From Trichosphaerium sp. ATCC 40318 (lineage: Eukaryota > Discosea > Flabellinia > Trichosidae): a stretch of DNA of 64,000 bases. The notes beneath the pieces are model-generated. The model had not been told where the DNA came from. It saw only the letters and a program-made list of their open reading frames with translations, and made no database searches. Made by a program: the position numbers and the translations under genes. Below, in pieces: positions 46,925 to 58,895 of this stretch. Numbering within the stretch: position 1 is the stretch's first letter; the number at the start of each line of letters is the position of its first letter. Where the stretch lies: NCBI GenBank assembly GCA_038496445.1, contig JALMLS010000122.1:78108-142107 (forward strand), written 5' to 3'.

Positions 46925-47692
46925 CTAAAAGGTATACACGCAAGTCCCATTCAAAATTGTAAACCATTCCCCTGTAACATTAGTGGTATGTGCATAAATA
47001 GTGTATGTTGGTGCACCAACAAGTACTTTTATGCCTACATCAGTTATTGAAGTGTTATTAAGGCTTATGGTATGAACTCTGGTGAGTGCTTTAAGACCTT
47101 CATCAGTAACTGAAGTGTGATCAAGGTAAATCTCATTAACTCCAGCAAGTGCTTTAATACCTTCGTTGGTTACTGCAGTATTGCTGAGGTATATAGCATG
47201 AACCCCTTTAAGTGCTTTAATACCTTCATCAGTTACCAAAGTGCTGCAGAGGCCAATAGTATGAACTCCAGCAAGTGCTTTAACACCTTCATCAGTTACT
47301 GAAGTGTTAGCAAGGTGAATCTCATGAACTCCAGCAAGTGCTTTAACACCTTCATCTGTCACTGTAGTATTAGAAAGGTAAATCGTGTGAACACCAGCAA
47401 ATAGTTTGATAATGTTATCGTCGAAACGACGTCCTTTAAACGTGATTTTTGTGTATTTAAGAATACCAGCATATTTCGCAGCTGATTTTGCCTGAACTGG
47501 TGTATTAATTGTAATGGCGTGATATCCAATAATATCGTGAATGATAGAAGCAAACAAATAACAAGTCTGACAAGCTGCAAATCGTGATTTGGTCGTTTGA
47601 CGCAAGATGTGCGCTAACATCTCTGTAGGTAGCTGTAACAAACTCGTACTGGTGGTGTCAATTTTAGAACGTTTTGAGGTGGAAAGCATCAT
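46925..47692 (-). CDS. Intronless F-box / leucine-rich-repeat protein (255 aa)
   Basis: A single frame from ATG 47692 (a second ATG follows at once) to 46925. The F-box region is LLQLPTEMLAHILRQTTKSR. From residue about 95 there are roughly six units of 23 residues, of the form ALAGVHTI.L..T.VTDEGVK. Some are near-identical at DNA level (the ccttcatcagttactgaag segment recurs), indicating recent unequal duplication. A non-repeat end (TYTIYAHTTNVTGEWFTILN) closes the protein. It is a paralogue of the 33383-34678 gene and likely an SCF substrate receptor. No introns, unlike its neighbours. Confidence 0.9.
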   Translation of the reverse strand: MMLSTSKRSKIDTTSTSLLQLPTEMLAHILRQTTKSRFAACQTCYLFASIIHDIIGYHAITINTPVQAKSAAKYAGILKYTKITFKGRRFDDNIIKLFAGVHTIYLSNTTVTDEGVKALAGVHEIHLANTSVTDEGVKALAGVHTIGLCSTLVTDEGIKALKGVHAIYLSNTAVTNEGIKALAGVNEIYLDHTSVTDEGLKALTRVHTISLNNTSITDVGIKVLVGAPTYTIYAHTTNVTGEWFTILNGTCVYTF

Positions 47693-48446
47693 GTGGTAAT
47701 TTCAAAGCGATTTCTGTTAAGTTTTTGTAGTTTTAATTAACTATTGTAGACGGCAGTCAAGTTATTAATAACTATCAAGTCAACCTGCACTTTTCTTGCT
47801 GAACAAAACGTCTTAACTGAACATTATTGCGTAATTGCAAAGTCTGGTCAAAGTAAATAATAATTAATAATCTATTGATAACTTGACTGCTGTCGATAAT
47901 AACAATCAAGCAATTGTACTAAGCTGAAGAAATTTCTTGACATATTCGCTTATCCAGATTTCAATAGATTGCAGCCACTATTGGCAAAAAAAGAACTGTT
48001 TTTGTCTGTAAAGTTGCACAAAAGCTCATAAAAAAATTCTAATTAGTTCTATCACGTGATCCTCTTGAAATATAACTTGCCAACCAAATTCGCGAAATGT
48101 AGTGCAAACCCTTAGTTGTGCACATGGCAAAATGAAATTTGTCAATGTGTAACCTGGAGATAATGTGACAAGGTTATGAACATAATACTTGAGAGTGAAC
48201 AAGGGAATATGTGACATAGATGTTTAAGTACACGATATTTTCTGCATAATCTTGAAGATATTGCCTTGTATCCATACAACTGTTATGTTATATCTCTCAA
48301 AAATTGTAGTACGCGAGCATACTTAGGGATGTATATCTGTGTTTTGTCCTTCACATTCACAGTACAACTGGTTTTTGTGTACAACCTTTTTTTTTTTATT
48401 CTATTTTCTTTTTTTTTTTTCATTATGTTACATTCTTCTTATTCTT
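47693..48446. other. Intergenic with small foldback; no supported gene
   Basis: The segment upstream of the LRR gene contains the short inverted repeat listed next. A 64-codon minus-strand frame (48026-48217) is open but has no recognisable motif. 48380-48420 is a T-rich run. Confidence 0.35.
47742..47905. repeat. Short imperfect inverted repeat upstream of an LRR gene
   Basis: Left arm about 47742-47776 (core cagtcaagttattaata) and right arm about 47870-47905 (core tattgataacttgactg) are inverted copies of about 30 bp with a few mismatches. The spacer is about 95 bp. It starts about 50 bp upstream of the LRR gene's ATG. Confidence 0.6.
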
Positions 48447-51400
48447 CTACACTTCACTACTTTCACCAGAATGCCTTTCATTATTACTAATAGGCATACT
48501 AGTGCTGTTATTATTGTGCTTCTTTTTAGGGGTCTTTAAAGACTTTTGAATGGCACTATGGCCATGATCATCACTATTTGTTTTATCGTTTGTTTTGCTA
48601 TCCGAAGATTCCTAAACAAAAAACATAAGTTGCCATCAAAATGTTACAACAAACAAAAGCAAAACTACTTAGATTAATACTAGAAAGCTGTTTCCATTTT
48701 CTTTCTATGGACTGAAAGTCAAAAATCCAAGGTGTTGTTACGCAACTCGGAATTGAAAATCAGGAAAAAAACGAAGTTAAGTTACCTTTGCCTTTCGTTT
48801 TAGTCGTCTTGGTGAGTCTTTTTGTACAGATTGACGAACGTTTTTTGACGTTGATCTAGATGAAGGAGAGCTACCTCTAGATGATTTACTACTTGGAGAC
48901 TTAGGTTTGGAGGACTTTGGAGATCTGTAACGATCACGATCATTGTCTAAGAAATAAAGAAATCAGCAATCATGACGTTAACTTATCACTCGGTTTAATG
49001 GCAATAATCTAGTTGAAATAACTTCTAAACTAACATCTGAATACCAAGAACACTCATGTGTGCATTGGAGTTATTTTTGTATCGAGTATGTAAACATATG
49101 ACAACCAACAAATGTTTCTTTAAACTGAAAAAAAAAGCACTGAAAACAATAAAGTTTGTGGTTGTTACCTCTGATGTTAAACCGTAAATCGCGACTAGAC
49201 CTTGGTCGTCTAGGTTCAGTACGTCTTGAAGCACTTGGCGATAGTTCTTGTGTTGAACGTCTTCGTGAAGCCTTCTTAGCATCAACAATCGAATCATCTG
49301 TATTTTTATCTTCAACAACATCGTCATCTTTCTTATTACTCATTAAAGCACTTGAACTCTGTGCACGTGGTAGCTTTGCTATATGGTGTATAGGCAGCGG
49401 TACACGTTTATTTGTATCTACAGATTCCTTTGATTCCTCTTTAGAAGCAGCAGACCGATTTTTTTTGATTTTTTTTCTGGGCGTAGAAGATCTTGGATGG
49501 TTTCGTTTTGGTTTTTTAACCACACGGCGAATTATACCAGGTGATACTTCTGTAAGCCCTAAAGACATACTATCTTCTTCTATACTGTGTGATGGAGGAG
49601 ATGCATCTGTTAACATTGGTATTCTAGGGCTTACACGACATTAACAAACTGAATACAAAAAAAACCGCATAAAACTCCAAGAATAGAAGTTACCTTGTAG
49701 TATTCGCTACTGTGCGAGTATTACGTACAGGTACAGATCTTCCTGTAGCACTACCAGTTGCGCTACTAAAAAACAGTATTAGTTAAGGTTAATAAAGGCC
49801 AGGACTCCTTGAAAAAAAGGATGAACAAACTCTTTGTCTTTTCCTTCGTACAAAGATTGTGCATCTGATTCAATTGTGGATGTATCAACAGAGACAGAAG
49901 AATCCGCTTCAAATCGTCTAGAAGAGAAAGAATCCATTACACTTGAGTAATAGGTAGCCTATTTCTTTGAGTCAGTTTTTGAAGAAAAGTAAAAAAAAAC
50001 ATCAAAATTACTGATTTAAGTTTCGGACAGTCTTGCACTTGCCTCATCTGAAGAATCATCAGGGGATCCCCACGATCTAGAATCCATTACGCTAGATGTA
50101 TATGATGCCTCATCAAATGAGTTTATATCATAACTAGAGCCTGAGGTGATTGTGTTTCTTCTTTTATGTTTTTTTCTCTTTCTTGGTTTTTTAACGTGTC
50201 TTTGGACTGTTATCGTATCATGTGCTCGTTTTATATCTACATCTATATTCGACATAAATAAAAGACACTATTTGGTAAATTGAAAACAACTTTAAGGTCA
50301 AACAGCATGTGAAAAAATAATTTCAGTGAAAAATTCTGGATTTGAAGTTTTCTAGTTTGTGTACCTTTTCCTTTGTCTTCAGGTGAGCTATACTGCTTCG
50401 GAGATGCAGGTCCAAGTATTTGCTGTCCATCTTGATCAATTTTAGCAATTTTGTAGACTGCGTTTCCGTCTTTAAACTTTGTTTCTCCGGTTAGCGTAAA
50501 TTGAACAGATTTCAGGTCTATAACACGTTGACATATACTAACAGCCTTCTTTCTATCATTCTCTAAGTATACATTACGAAGCATCCAATCTACGGCATCA
50601 GAACCTTGAAGAAAATGAGTGTGAGACGATTAATGTCGGTTGGTGTTTTTTTTTTCATTTGACTGCAAAAAAACCATCGCGATTAATCGCTTCCTGGGTA
50701 ACAGTTGATTATGACGTACCTGTGAATGCATGGTATGGTTGTTGTTGCTTTAATAGATACTTTCTATCCTTGAATTTGATACCTTCTTCACGAGAAAACA
50801 TCTTTGTCAGAAGAAATTGAAGATCTTCCTCTGGGATTTGTTTTATTGTCTTAGTAGATGTTTTTGATTTCTTCCTTGGTGGCTCTTGTTGATCGACTTG
50901 CATACACCTAAACAACATGAGCCTCAGAACGAACCAAGATTGTAAATTATAAGCGTGAACAGCAATTTTTTGATGCTGTCAACGACTGGAAAGATCATTG
51001 ACTCAGTTGGCATGTGTTGACATGTACAATGCAGTTTTTTGTAATTAACGATTTGATGTAGCGATTAATATGTTTTCTCAATACTGTACCTCTCAAATGC
51101 TGCTTGTAGATGTGTTTCAACAGCTCCGTGTATTTCATGGAACATGTCTGGAGGATAACGCCTGTATTTAGACATCTTCTTACTTTGGTTGTAACGCTCA
51201 ACGGTCTCCTGCCAACGTTCGTTCAGAAGCGGAAAGCGGTAATTCAATGAGTTTGTTTCAGAACTTGTAACATCGGTAGAAACCTTCTGCGCAGGATCTC
51301 TAACGCGTTGGAATTAATATTAGGTAACTACAGTTAATTTAACCTTATAACGCGTACGTAAACCGGGTATTATATATGTCAATTATGTAAGACAGCGTTT

Positions 51401-51560
51401 TCTTGCGTCTTTTGGGTTTAACTTCGTTTCTGTAAAACTCTGTGTCCAGCCAAAATAAAAACAGCCAGTCCTCATCAGTAGGTAATAAGGCCTTTCTAAA
51501 TCGTAAACTGCGCGACGGGTCAACAAGTAGGAATGACCTTATACCGACTGTTTTTTCCAT
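48447..51560 (-). CDS. RGS-like + DEP domain signalling protein with basic Ser-rich tail
   Basis: The first exon (ATG 51560) encodes an RGS-type segment: FRKALLPTDEDWLFLFWLDT followed by EFYRNEV. The next exons (YRFPLLNERWQETVERYNQS; DMFHEIHGAVETHLQAAFER) complete an RGS-like helical bundle. A DEP domain follows (50240-50870): EEGIKFKDRKYLLKQQQPYH, AFTG|SDAVDWML, ENDRKKAVSICQRVIDLKSV and FKDGNAVYKI. The remainder (48447-50250) is low-complexity, rich in Ser and Arg/Lys (KPRKRKKHKRR; SRSWGSPDDSSDEASARLSE; SKPKSPSSK), ending at TAG 48447-48449. RGS domains accelerate G-alpha GTP hydrolysis; DEP domains bind membranes or receptors. RGS preceding DEP is the reverse of the fungal Sst2/R7 order. 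RGS assignment is moderate, DEP is strong. About ten exons. Confidence 0.8.
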
Positions 51561-51758
51561 ACATCACGCGGCGGTATTGTGAATGCGCCGAGGTGCAAGG
51601 AAATTACAGATGTGTGGAGTTATTACAATCACTAAACAATTGCGCTCAGTCCAACAGAGTCAAAACTTATTATCTGAGGCATCCTAACGTACGTTGAGTG
51701 TTATTACGTACTTCCAGTACACGTTAATAAACCTTATGTAACTATTTTAGTGTTAACA
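51561..51758. promoter_or_regulatory. Divergent promoter region
   Basis: This 198-bp gap separates the start codons of the RGS+DEP gene (minus) and the hydantoinase/oxoprolinase gene (plus), so it should hold both promoters. No specific element is recognised. Confidence 0.4.
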
Positions 51759-54700
51759 ATGTCGAACTTGCGTATTGTTGGCGTTGACGTTGGTGGTACA
51801 TTCACAGATATAATTTACGCCGAAATTGGCACTTCGAAAGTTCATACTCATAAAGTCCCTACCACGCCCCAAGATCCTTCGATTGGTGTGGTAACGTACG
51901 CTGTGTTTCATTTCTCGCTCTAGACATACCGTTTAAACCTTGCTTTTTTTGTACTCTAACCTTATTGTTATTAACCTCGCGAATTTAGCGGTATAAAGCA
52001 ATTATGTGAGCAAAACAATATTCCATTGAGTTCTATCTCCCATGTAATGCATGGTACAACTACAGCTACCAACGCTATATTGGAGCTTGACGGGTACGCT
52101 TGTACTGAATTGGGCGTTGAGAAGTTATTTTTAAGATATCTTCAACAAAAAGCCTAAATTAAACCTTTACACATTCAAATTGCGCCAACAACACTGTTTC
52201 CTTTCGCGTTTTAGTTGTAACTTTCGAAAAAATTGCTGCTTTTCTATCTACTTCTATGTAGTATCTATTTTCCTGCATCCTAACGCATGTACCTTAGGTG
52301 CCGTACTGGTATGATCACTAACGAAGGCTTTCGCGATATTCTACATATTGGTCGTCATCAACGGCCTCAACACTACTCTATTCAACAAGAAGTACCTTGG
52401 CATGACAAAATCCTAATTAAGAGGCGCTTTCGTAAAGTAGTAAAACAACGACGTGCGCCTCCTACAGGAGAAGTTCTTGTACCTCTTGATGAAGAAGGAG
52501 TAAGAAAGGCTGCGCGTGAACTAAAAGAACAAGGTGTAGAGGTAAACCAAAGACAGAATTCCTTTGTTTTTTGGTTTTTTGACTTTTTGTGCTTTTTAGG
52601 CTGTTGCTGTTTGTTTCTTGTTTTCGTACTTAGACCCTACGGATGAGATAAGAGCTGCTGAGATTGTTAAGGTGAGTATTGTATAAGAACAGTCCACAGA
52701 AACAGATAGATTTTGGTTTTTTTTTCTTTTTTTTTTAATTTCTTTTTCTGTTGCGGTTTTTTTACCTTGTTTGCAAGCTTAGCTTGTAAAAAATATTGTA
52801 CCATGTTTTAATATAAAATAGGAAGAATGCCCGGACATGTATGTTTGTTCTTCTGCCAATGTATCGCCAATGTTCCGCGAATTCGAGCGCTTCACTACCG
52901 CTGCAATGAACGCCTATGTTGGACCTCTAGTATCAAAATACGTAGATAACCTACGTGACACACTGAGAAATAGTGGTATCACAGGTGAATTGAGAGTAAT
53001 GACATCGAATGGTGGCATTGCCACACCACAAATGGTAAAAAAACTACTTTACTCCTTTGCCATTATTTATTTTCTCACGTGTTAAATTCCTTTTAAAGGT
53101 TCGTGCAAAACCTGTTCAAACAGTACTTTCTGGACCTGCCGGAGGTGTATTAGGAAGTGTTTGGATTGGAGAACACTGTGATAGACCAAACTTGATTACT
53201 TTTGATGTTGGTGGTACATCTGCTGATATTGGTATTATTAAAGACTTAAAATACGCTGAGGTACTGTATTTCAACTTTGTTTTTTGTTTTCAGCAAGCAA
53301 TGATATTCGTACGCTTATTTTTTTGATTTCTAGGCTTCTGCTCGTGATACTGAGATTGCAGGATTCCCTCTTATGATTACAATGATTGATATTCACACGA
53401 TTGGCGCTGGTGGTGGTTCTATTGCTTACAAGCACCAGAGCGGACAATTCAGAGTTGGTCCTCAGTAAGTTTACATTATTTCTATAGACTCTCTTGCCAA
53501 CAACTCTTTTAGATCAGCTGGATCAGTTCCAGGCCCTTCTTGTTATGGTAGAGGAGGAAAGAAGCCAACTGTAACAGATGCAAATGTAGTGTTGGGAAGG
53601 CTTGCACCAGAGAACTTCTTGGGAGGAAACATGACCCTTGATATTGCTGCAGCCAAAGCTTCTGTTGGCGGTTTAGCAAAGGAGATGGGTATCACACTTG
53701 AGGAATGTGCTTTAGGCATTCTTACGCTAGTAAACAGTAACATGGCGAATGCCATTAGGTACGATTAAGTGATTTCAAGCAAGTTGTTAACAGACTTCAT
53801 AAAAAAAGGTCCAAGACAGTACAGAAAGGTATAGATCCAAGAGAATTTTCTTTGGTTGCTTTTGGTGGTGCTGGACCTCTTTCTGGTGTTGAAGTTGCTG
53901 CAAAATTACAAATTCCAGAGGTTATCATTCCTACATACCCTGTACGTAGCTTACTTTTTATGTTTTTGTTCAACCATTCGTTTTCTGAGAAAATTGTTGG
54001 CATGTGACCCCTTTTTGATTTTCGTACTTGGAAATTATAGCGACACTCTAGTTTGGACTATCTACCACGACTGTGGACATTTTATTGATACTTTGGTTGT
54101 TGCTGTAAAGCACTTTTGTCTAATGTTTTTTTTTCTTGTTAGGGTATCACATCTGCTATGGGATTGCTTACAACAAACCTTAAATATGATTCTTGCCGTA
54201 CTGTTTTTGGAACAGAAGGTGGCATGAACTTTGATAAACTTAATGCTGATTATGAGGCAATGGAAAAGGAACTCAAAACACTTTTGGTAGCTGATGGAGT
54301 AAAGGATGATTGCAGTACGATAAATAAATACCACGTAAACTTTCTTAGAAATTGACTATCTGCTAGTAACATTCCACCGCGCTGGAGATTTGCGTTATGT
54401 TGGCCAAGGTTACGAGCTACGTGTTGCTGTACCTTCAGGAAAAATTGACGCAGAGTCCATCAAATGTGTACGTCAATTATTATCCTCGGTTGTCTTTTTG
54501 GTAACTTCTATTGTAGGTATGGAAAAAATTCTCAGAACAACATCTCGCTGATTATGGTCATATCCATGAAGAAAGCAATGTTGAGTTTGTCAATGCGCGT
54601 TTGGTAGCTATTGGTGACGTACCAAAAATACAAGAATTAGAGCCTTCTCAAGTATGTACAATCCTGCTACATATTTAGTAAAATTAACAACCAAAAAGGC

Positions 54701-57700
54701 ATCAAGTCAATTAAAAGACTCTGTCCTCAAGACTGCAAAAACAATCTTCAATGTTAATGGCATTGTAGAAGAGTTTGAAGTACGTAGTTTAGAACTAGCA
54801 CTACTAACATGTTCTCACACTATACTAGACAACATTCTATCAACGTGTGAAACTACCTGTTGGTGTAGATATCAAAGGACCTGCTATCATCTGTCAAAAA
54901 GACACAACCAGCGTCATTCCACCACTTTGTGTTTTCAATGTACGCTATCACTAGCTAATTTCTTCTTTGTTATATACTTTAATCTAACTACTATGAAGGT
55001 AGCTAAGGATGGAAGTATCATGATTAATACCAAAGAACTGTGTAAAGCTCTCGCTTCTTCAACAGACGTTACCAAGAATGGTTCGTTTTTTTCTTTTACA
55101 ATCAACCTTCTAAAAACAATTGCCTATTTAAGGTGCCATTGATCCAATTACTGCTGCTGTTATACAAGGTGAACTTGAGAATATTGCCATCGAGATGGGA
55201 TACAAGCTTATGCGTATGTCTTACTCAAGTATCATTCGGGAATCAGAAGATTTTGGTGCAGCTTTAGTATCAGCTGATGGTCACCAATTATGCGAATCAA
55301 AACAATCCACACCTCTTCAAGTATGCCTATCTCACGATTTATATATGTCACTCTAACGACATCACTTAGTGTGGACCTATTCCTGGTTACGTCAAGGGAA
55401 TGTTAAAGATTCTAAAAGAGCGTAAACAAGAGATCAAAGAAGGCGATGTTTTTGTACATAACGATCCTTACGCAGGTAACCACTGTCTCCACTTATTTGA
55501 ACCAACTCTTAACAACTGAACTAGGAGCTAGTCACTGCCCTGATGTTGGATTCCTTGTACCTGTGTTTTACGAAGGTGAAATAATTGGATACTCAGCAAC
55601 TACTGCTCATCATCTTGATATTGGTGTAAGCCTTTCATCGCGTTTTCTGTTACTTGTTTTATTTGTTATTAATTGTGATTTTGTTTTAGTCTTGTGCTCC
55701 TGGTTCTTGTGGTATTGTAGATGCTATTGATTCATACGCTGAAGGCCTCACACTTCGTGCTCTTAAAGTATATGATAAAGGCGTCAAAGTAGAACCAGTT
55801 TGGCAGTTTATGCGTGATAATATAAGAACATCAGATATGGTTGTAGGAGACATGGAAGTACGTCATTATGCTGGCACTAATTATTTTATACAAAACCCGA
55901 AAACAGCAAAAGTTTTATCAATTTTTTGAGAGCACGTTTTTTTTATTTTTGGATATTTTACATTTATTGCTTGTACAACCACGACAAGTATTTCTTTTAT
56001 AATATTCCTTGATGGTTGAGAACTAGTTAAAAATTATTTTCGAAAAGAAAGAAAATCCTCTTGTTGGTTGTTGTGTTCAAGTATTTACTGTCTTTATATT
56101 AGGCACAAGTAGCTGCAGCTAGAATTGGAGCAGAACGTTACATTAAACTCGTAACACGTTATGGTAAAGATGTTGTTAATTCAGCATATAAATACCTTCT
56201 TGTATCATCTGAGAAGCTTATGCGCGATGCTATTCGTAAACTGCCTGATGGTAAGGTCTTTATTGATAATTGTTTTTTTTGAACATCCCTTTGGTTGTGT
56301 TGCCCTTAACTTTGTTTTGTATAGGCGAATACAAAGCTACTACTTATCTTGATGGATACGAGTACATTGATAAACCAAATTACCATGATTTGCCTCTTTG
56401 TGTTACCATTACAATTAAAGGAGATGATATGGTACTTGTTGCTGTTTACCTTTCTTGGACATGTCCTTCTCGCTTTATTTTATTTTATTGTCGCCGTATT
56501 ACATACCTAGGACTAATATCAACAATATAGATTGTCGACCTCGAAGGCACAGCTGATCAGATTGATGACAAACCTATCAACATGCCTTTCCATGTACGCT
56601 TGCCTCGATATTTTAAGTTTTTCTTTCAATTTTGTTTATTGAGTTACAACAAAACCTTAATATGATTTATAGGGTACCGTTGATATAGCCATTTGGTTGA
56701 CTATAAGAAGTACACTTCTTGACTCTGATGTGTACGGATACATCCCACAGAACACTGGTTTATGTAAACCAATCCAAATTAAGGCTCCTTTGGGTACTTT
56801 AGTCATAACACTCGTAGCTTTGATTTCTGTTTTATTAATATACTCCCTGTAGGTTGTCTCGCAAACCCAAAGTTCCCAGCACCTACAATTGCTCGTTTTT
56901 GTCCAGGTATGAATGCGTTAAAGCAAGTGATAATTTTTGTTAATGTTTTCTCAAAGGAAATCAGCTTGCTGATACTGTTATGAAGGCTTTGGCCCAAGCA
57001 GCTCCTGAACAAGTTTCTGGTGGTATTGGTAACCTTAAAGTTATTTCTTTCGCTGGTATGAGACCTAACGAAAGCTCCCACTGGGTACACATGGAGATCT
57101 TTGAAGGCGCCTATGGCGGTAAGTATTGTCTACTGTTTGTTTCAAAACGTGAGAGCTTACTCAGTTTGATTAGGCCGTTTTGGACAAGATGGTATGGATG
57201 CCATTGATACTCTATATGCTAATACAAGAAACAATCCTATTGAGGATATTGGTACGTAATTTGAAGAAAAAGGTAAAAGATACTGTAAATTTACTTTTAC
57301 CTAGAATCTCATTTACCACTTCGTGTTATGCGTTATGAACTCAGAACTGACCATGTACCTGCTGGAAAATGGCGTGGTGGACTCGGAGCTATTAGAGAAG
57401 TTACCTACCTATGTGATCATGCTGGAGCTTCAGTTGAAGGCGAAGGTACAGTGATACCAACTTTTTAACTTTTTGTGCTAAAAACTTATTAGGTCACAAT
57501 CACGCACCTTGGGGTCTTGCAGGCGGTAGTGATGGCGCTACTGCGAAGCTAACTTTGCGTGCTGCTGATGGATCCACTGAAAAGATGCCTTCGAAGATGG
57601 TATGGATTCTAGAAACGAAAAACCGTTGTGGAACTAAGTTTCGTTTTTATAGGCATATAAATCAGCTGGTAAAGGAGATACATTTATTGTAACTGGTCCT

Positions 57701-57999
57701 GCTGGTGGTGGTTATGGTAACCCACTTGAACGTGATCCAGAGAAAGTATTAAGCGATTTCTTGGATGACTATATAACAGTTGAAACCGCGAAGAAGGACT
57801 ACTGTGTCATCATTGAAAAGGTAATAACAAAAAACCCAAAGCACTCCTCTAAAAAAGGAAAAACCAATTCACCTTAGAACTCCGGTTCTTTCGTTTTATT
57901 GTAATTAAAATACTCCGGAATCAATACTAAAATACACTGTAGGGTGCCGTTAATCATGATGCCACAAAAAAATTGCGTGCAGAGAGCACAAAAGCTTGA
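51759..57999 (+). CDS. Fused hydantoinase A/B (5-oxoprolinase-like) ATP-dependent enzyme
   Basis: The product fuses the HyuA and HyuB halves of the ATP-dependent hydantoinase/5-oxoprolinase/acetone carboxylase family, cleaving cyclic amides such as 5-oxoproline with ATP. Hyu[18 protein letters not shown] near the start (51759), [60 protein letters not shown], and [16 protein letters not shown] near 54885. HyuB begins [20 protein letters not shown] (about 55135), with [46 protein letters not shown], and [20 protein letters not shown] near the end; stop TGA 57997-57999. About 30 exons, nearly all introns beginning GTACG/GTAAG. True OPLAH versus N-methylhydantoinase specificity cannot be decided; GTTTATNA is closer to HyuA types. 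Confidence 0.92.
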
Positions 58000-58895
58000 G
58001 AAAGAGGTAACAAAATAAACCAGAATTCTTCAAGTCAAAAAAAAAAGTTTTACTTCTTTCCTCAAGCACCCTTCACATATGGTACATTTTTAATTAATCT
58101 CTTATAATCGAGGGATATCTAAAAAATCTCTTGTTTTGGGTGAAAGTTTTAGTACGTGAACTATTTTCGACGTATCATGTGTTTGGAGCCATGCAGATAA
58201 CAGGATTCCCAAACAGGAGTTTCTTTTTTCTTGTTTAAGTACATTTCCACGTGTTTGGAGTTTATTTTTTTGTACGTTCTTTAGCAACTACTGCACTACT
58301 GTCCAATTTACGGAATTACTTTATGTACACCACCACAGCCGCCGCTACAAGGCGCCTTGTAGTTATCCACATTAGTGTCATTAATTTTACGAAAAAGTTC
58401 GAGTGTTTGTTTAACTGTTTTGCGTTTTGGCGTTTTCTTCGTGTATGAACGTACGTACTCTAATTTATTTACCTGTTTGGCTTTGTACATCACAAAGAGA
58501 GTAAATTAACAGTTTTTAAAACCCCAATACAGCGAGAAATTGTGTTCTTCCAGAAAAAAAATTAATGGATGTAAAGTAAATCACGTGTCTTCGTCTTAAA
58601 GGTGCTTCATACCTTGTTGTCTACCCGGAGTATTCTAGAATTATTTTCACTACATAATTTACTTACAATCTCCGCTTGTTACTGTGTCTTATTCTTGTCG
58701 ATAAAGTGTAAGCAATAAATCCATAAACAGTTCACAGTTTGGATTCAAGTGTTTTTTTGCGGTTTTTTTTTGTATTTTGTTTTTTTTCGTCTCAAGAAAA
58801 AAAAATCAATCAATTGATTCTCATTTTCGTCTCGTTTAAACAAGTATAGAACAACAGCAGAGGGTGAAAATAAGTACATTTATACTATTAAAACA
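58000..58895. other. Gene-free stretch
   Basis: About 0.9 kb with no supported exon. It holds AT-rich sequence, CACGTG sites near 58246 and 58580, and T-runs near 58750-58790 just 5' of the next gene. Confidence 0.4.

Noticed and set aside
47117-47302. Plus-strand repetitive frame opposite the LRR gene
   Set aside because: Pure shadow of the repeats on the minus strand.
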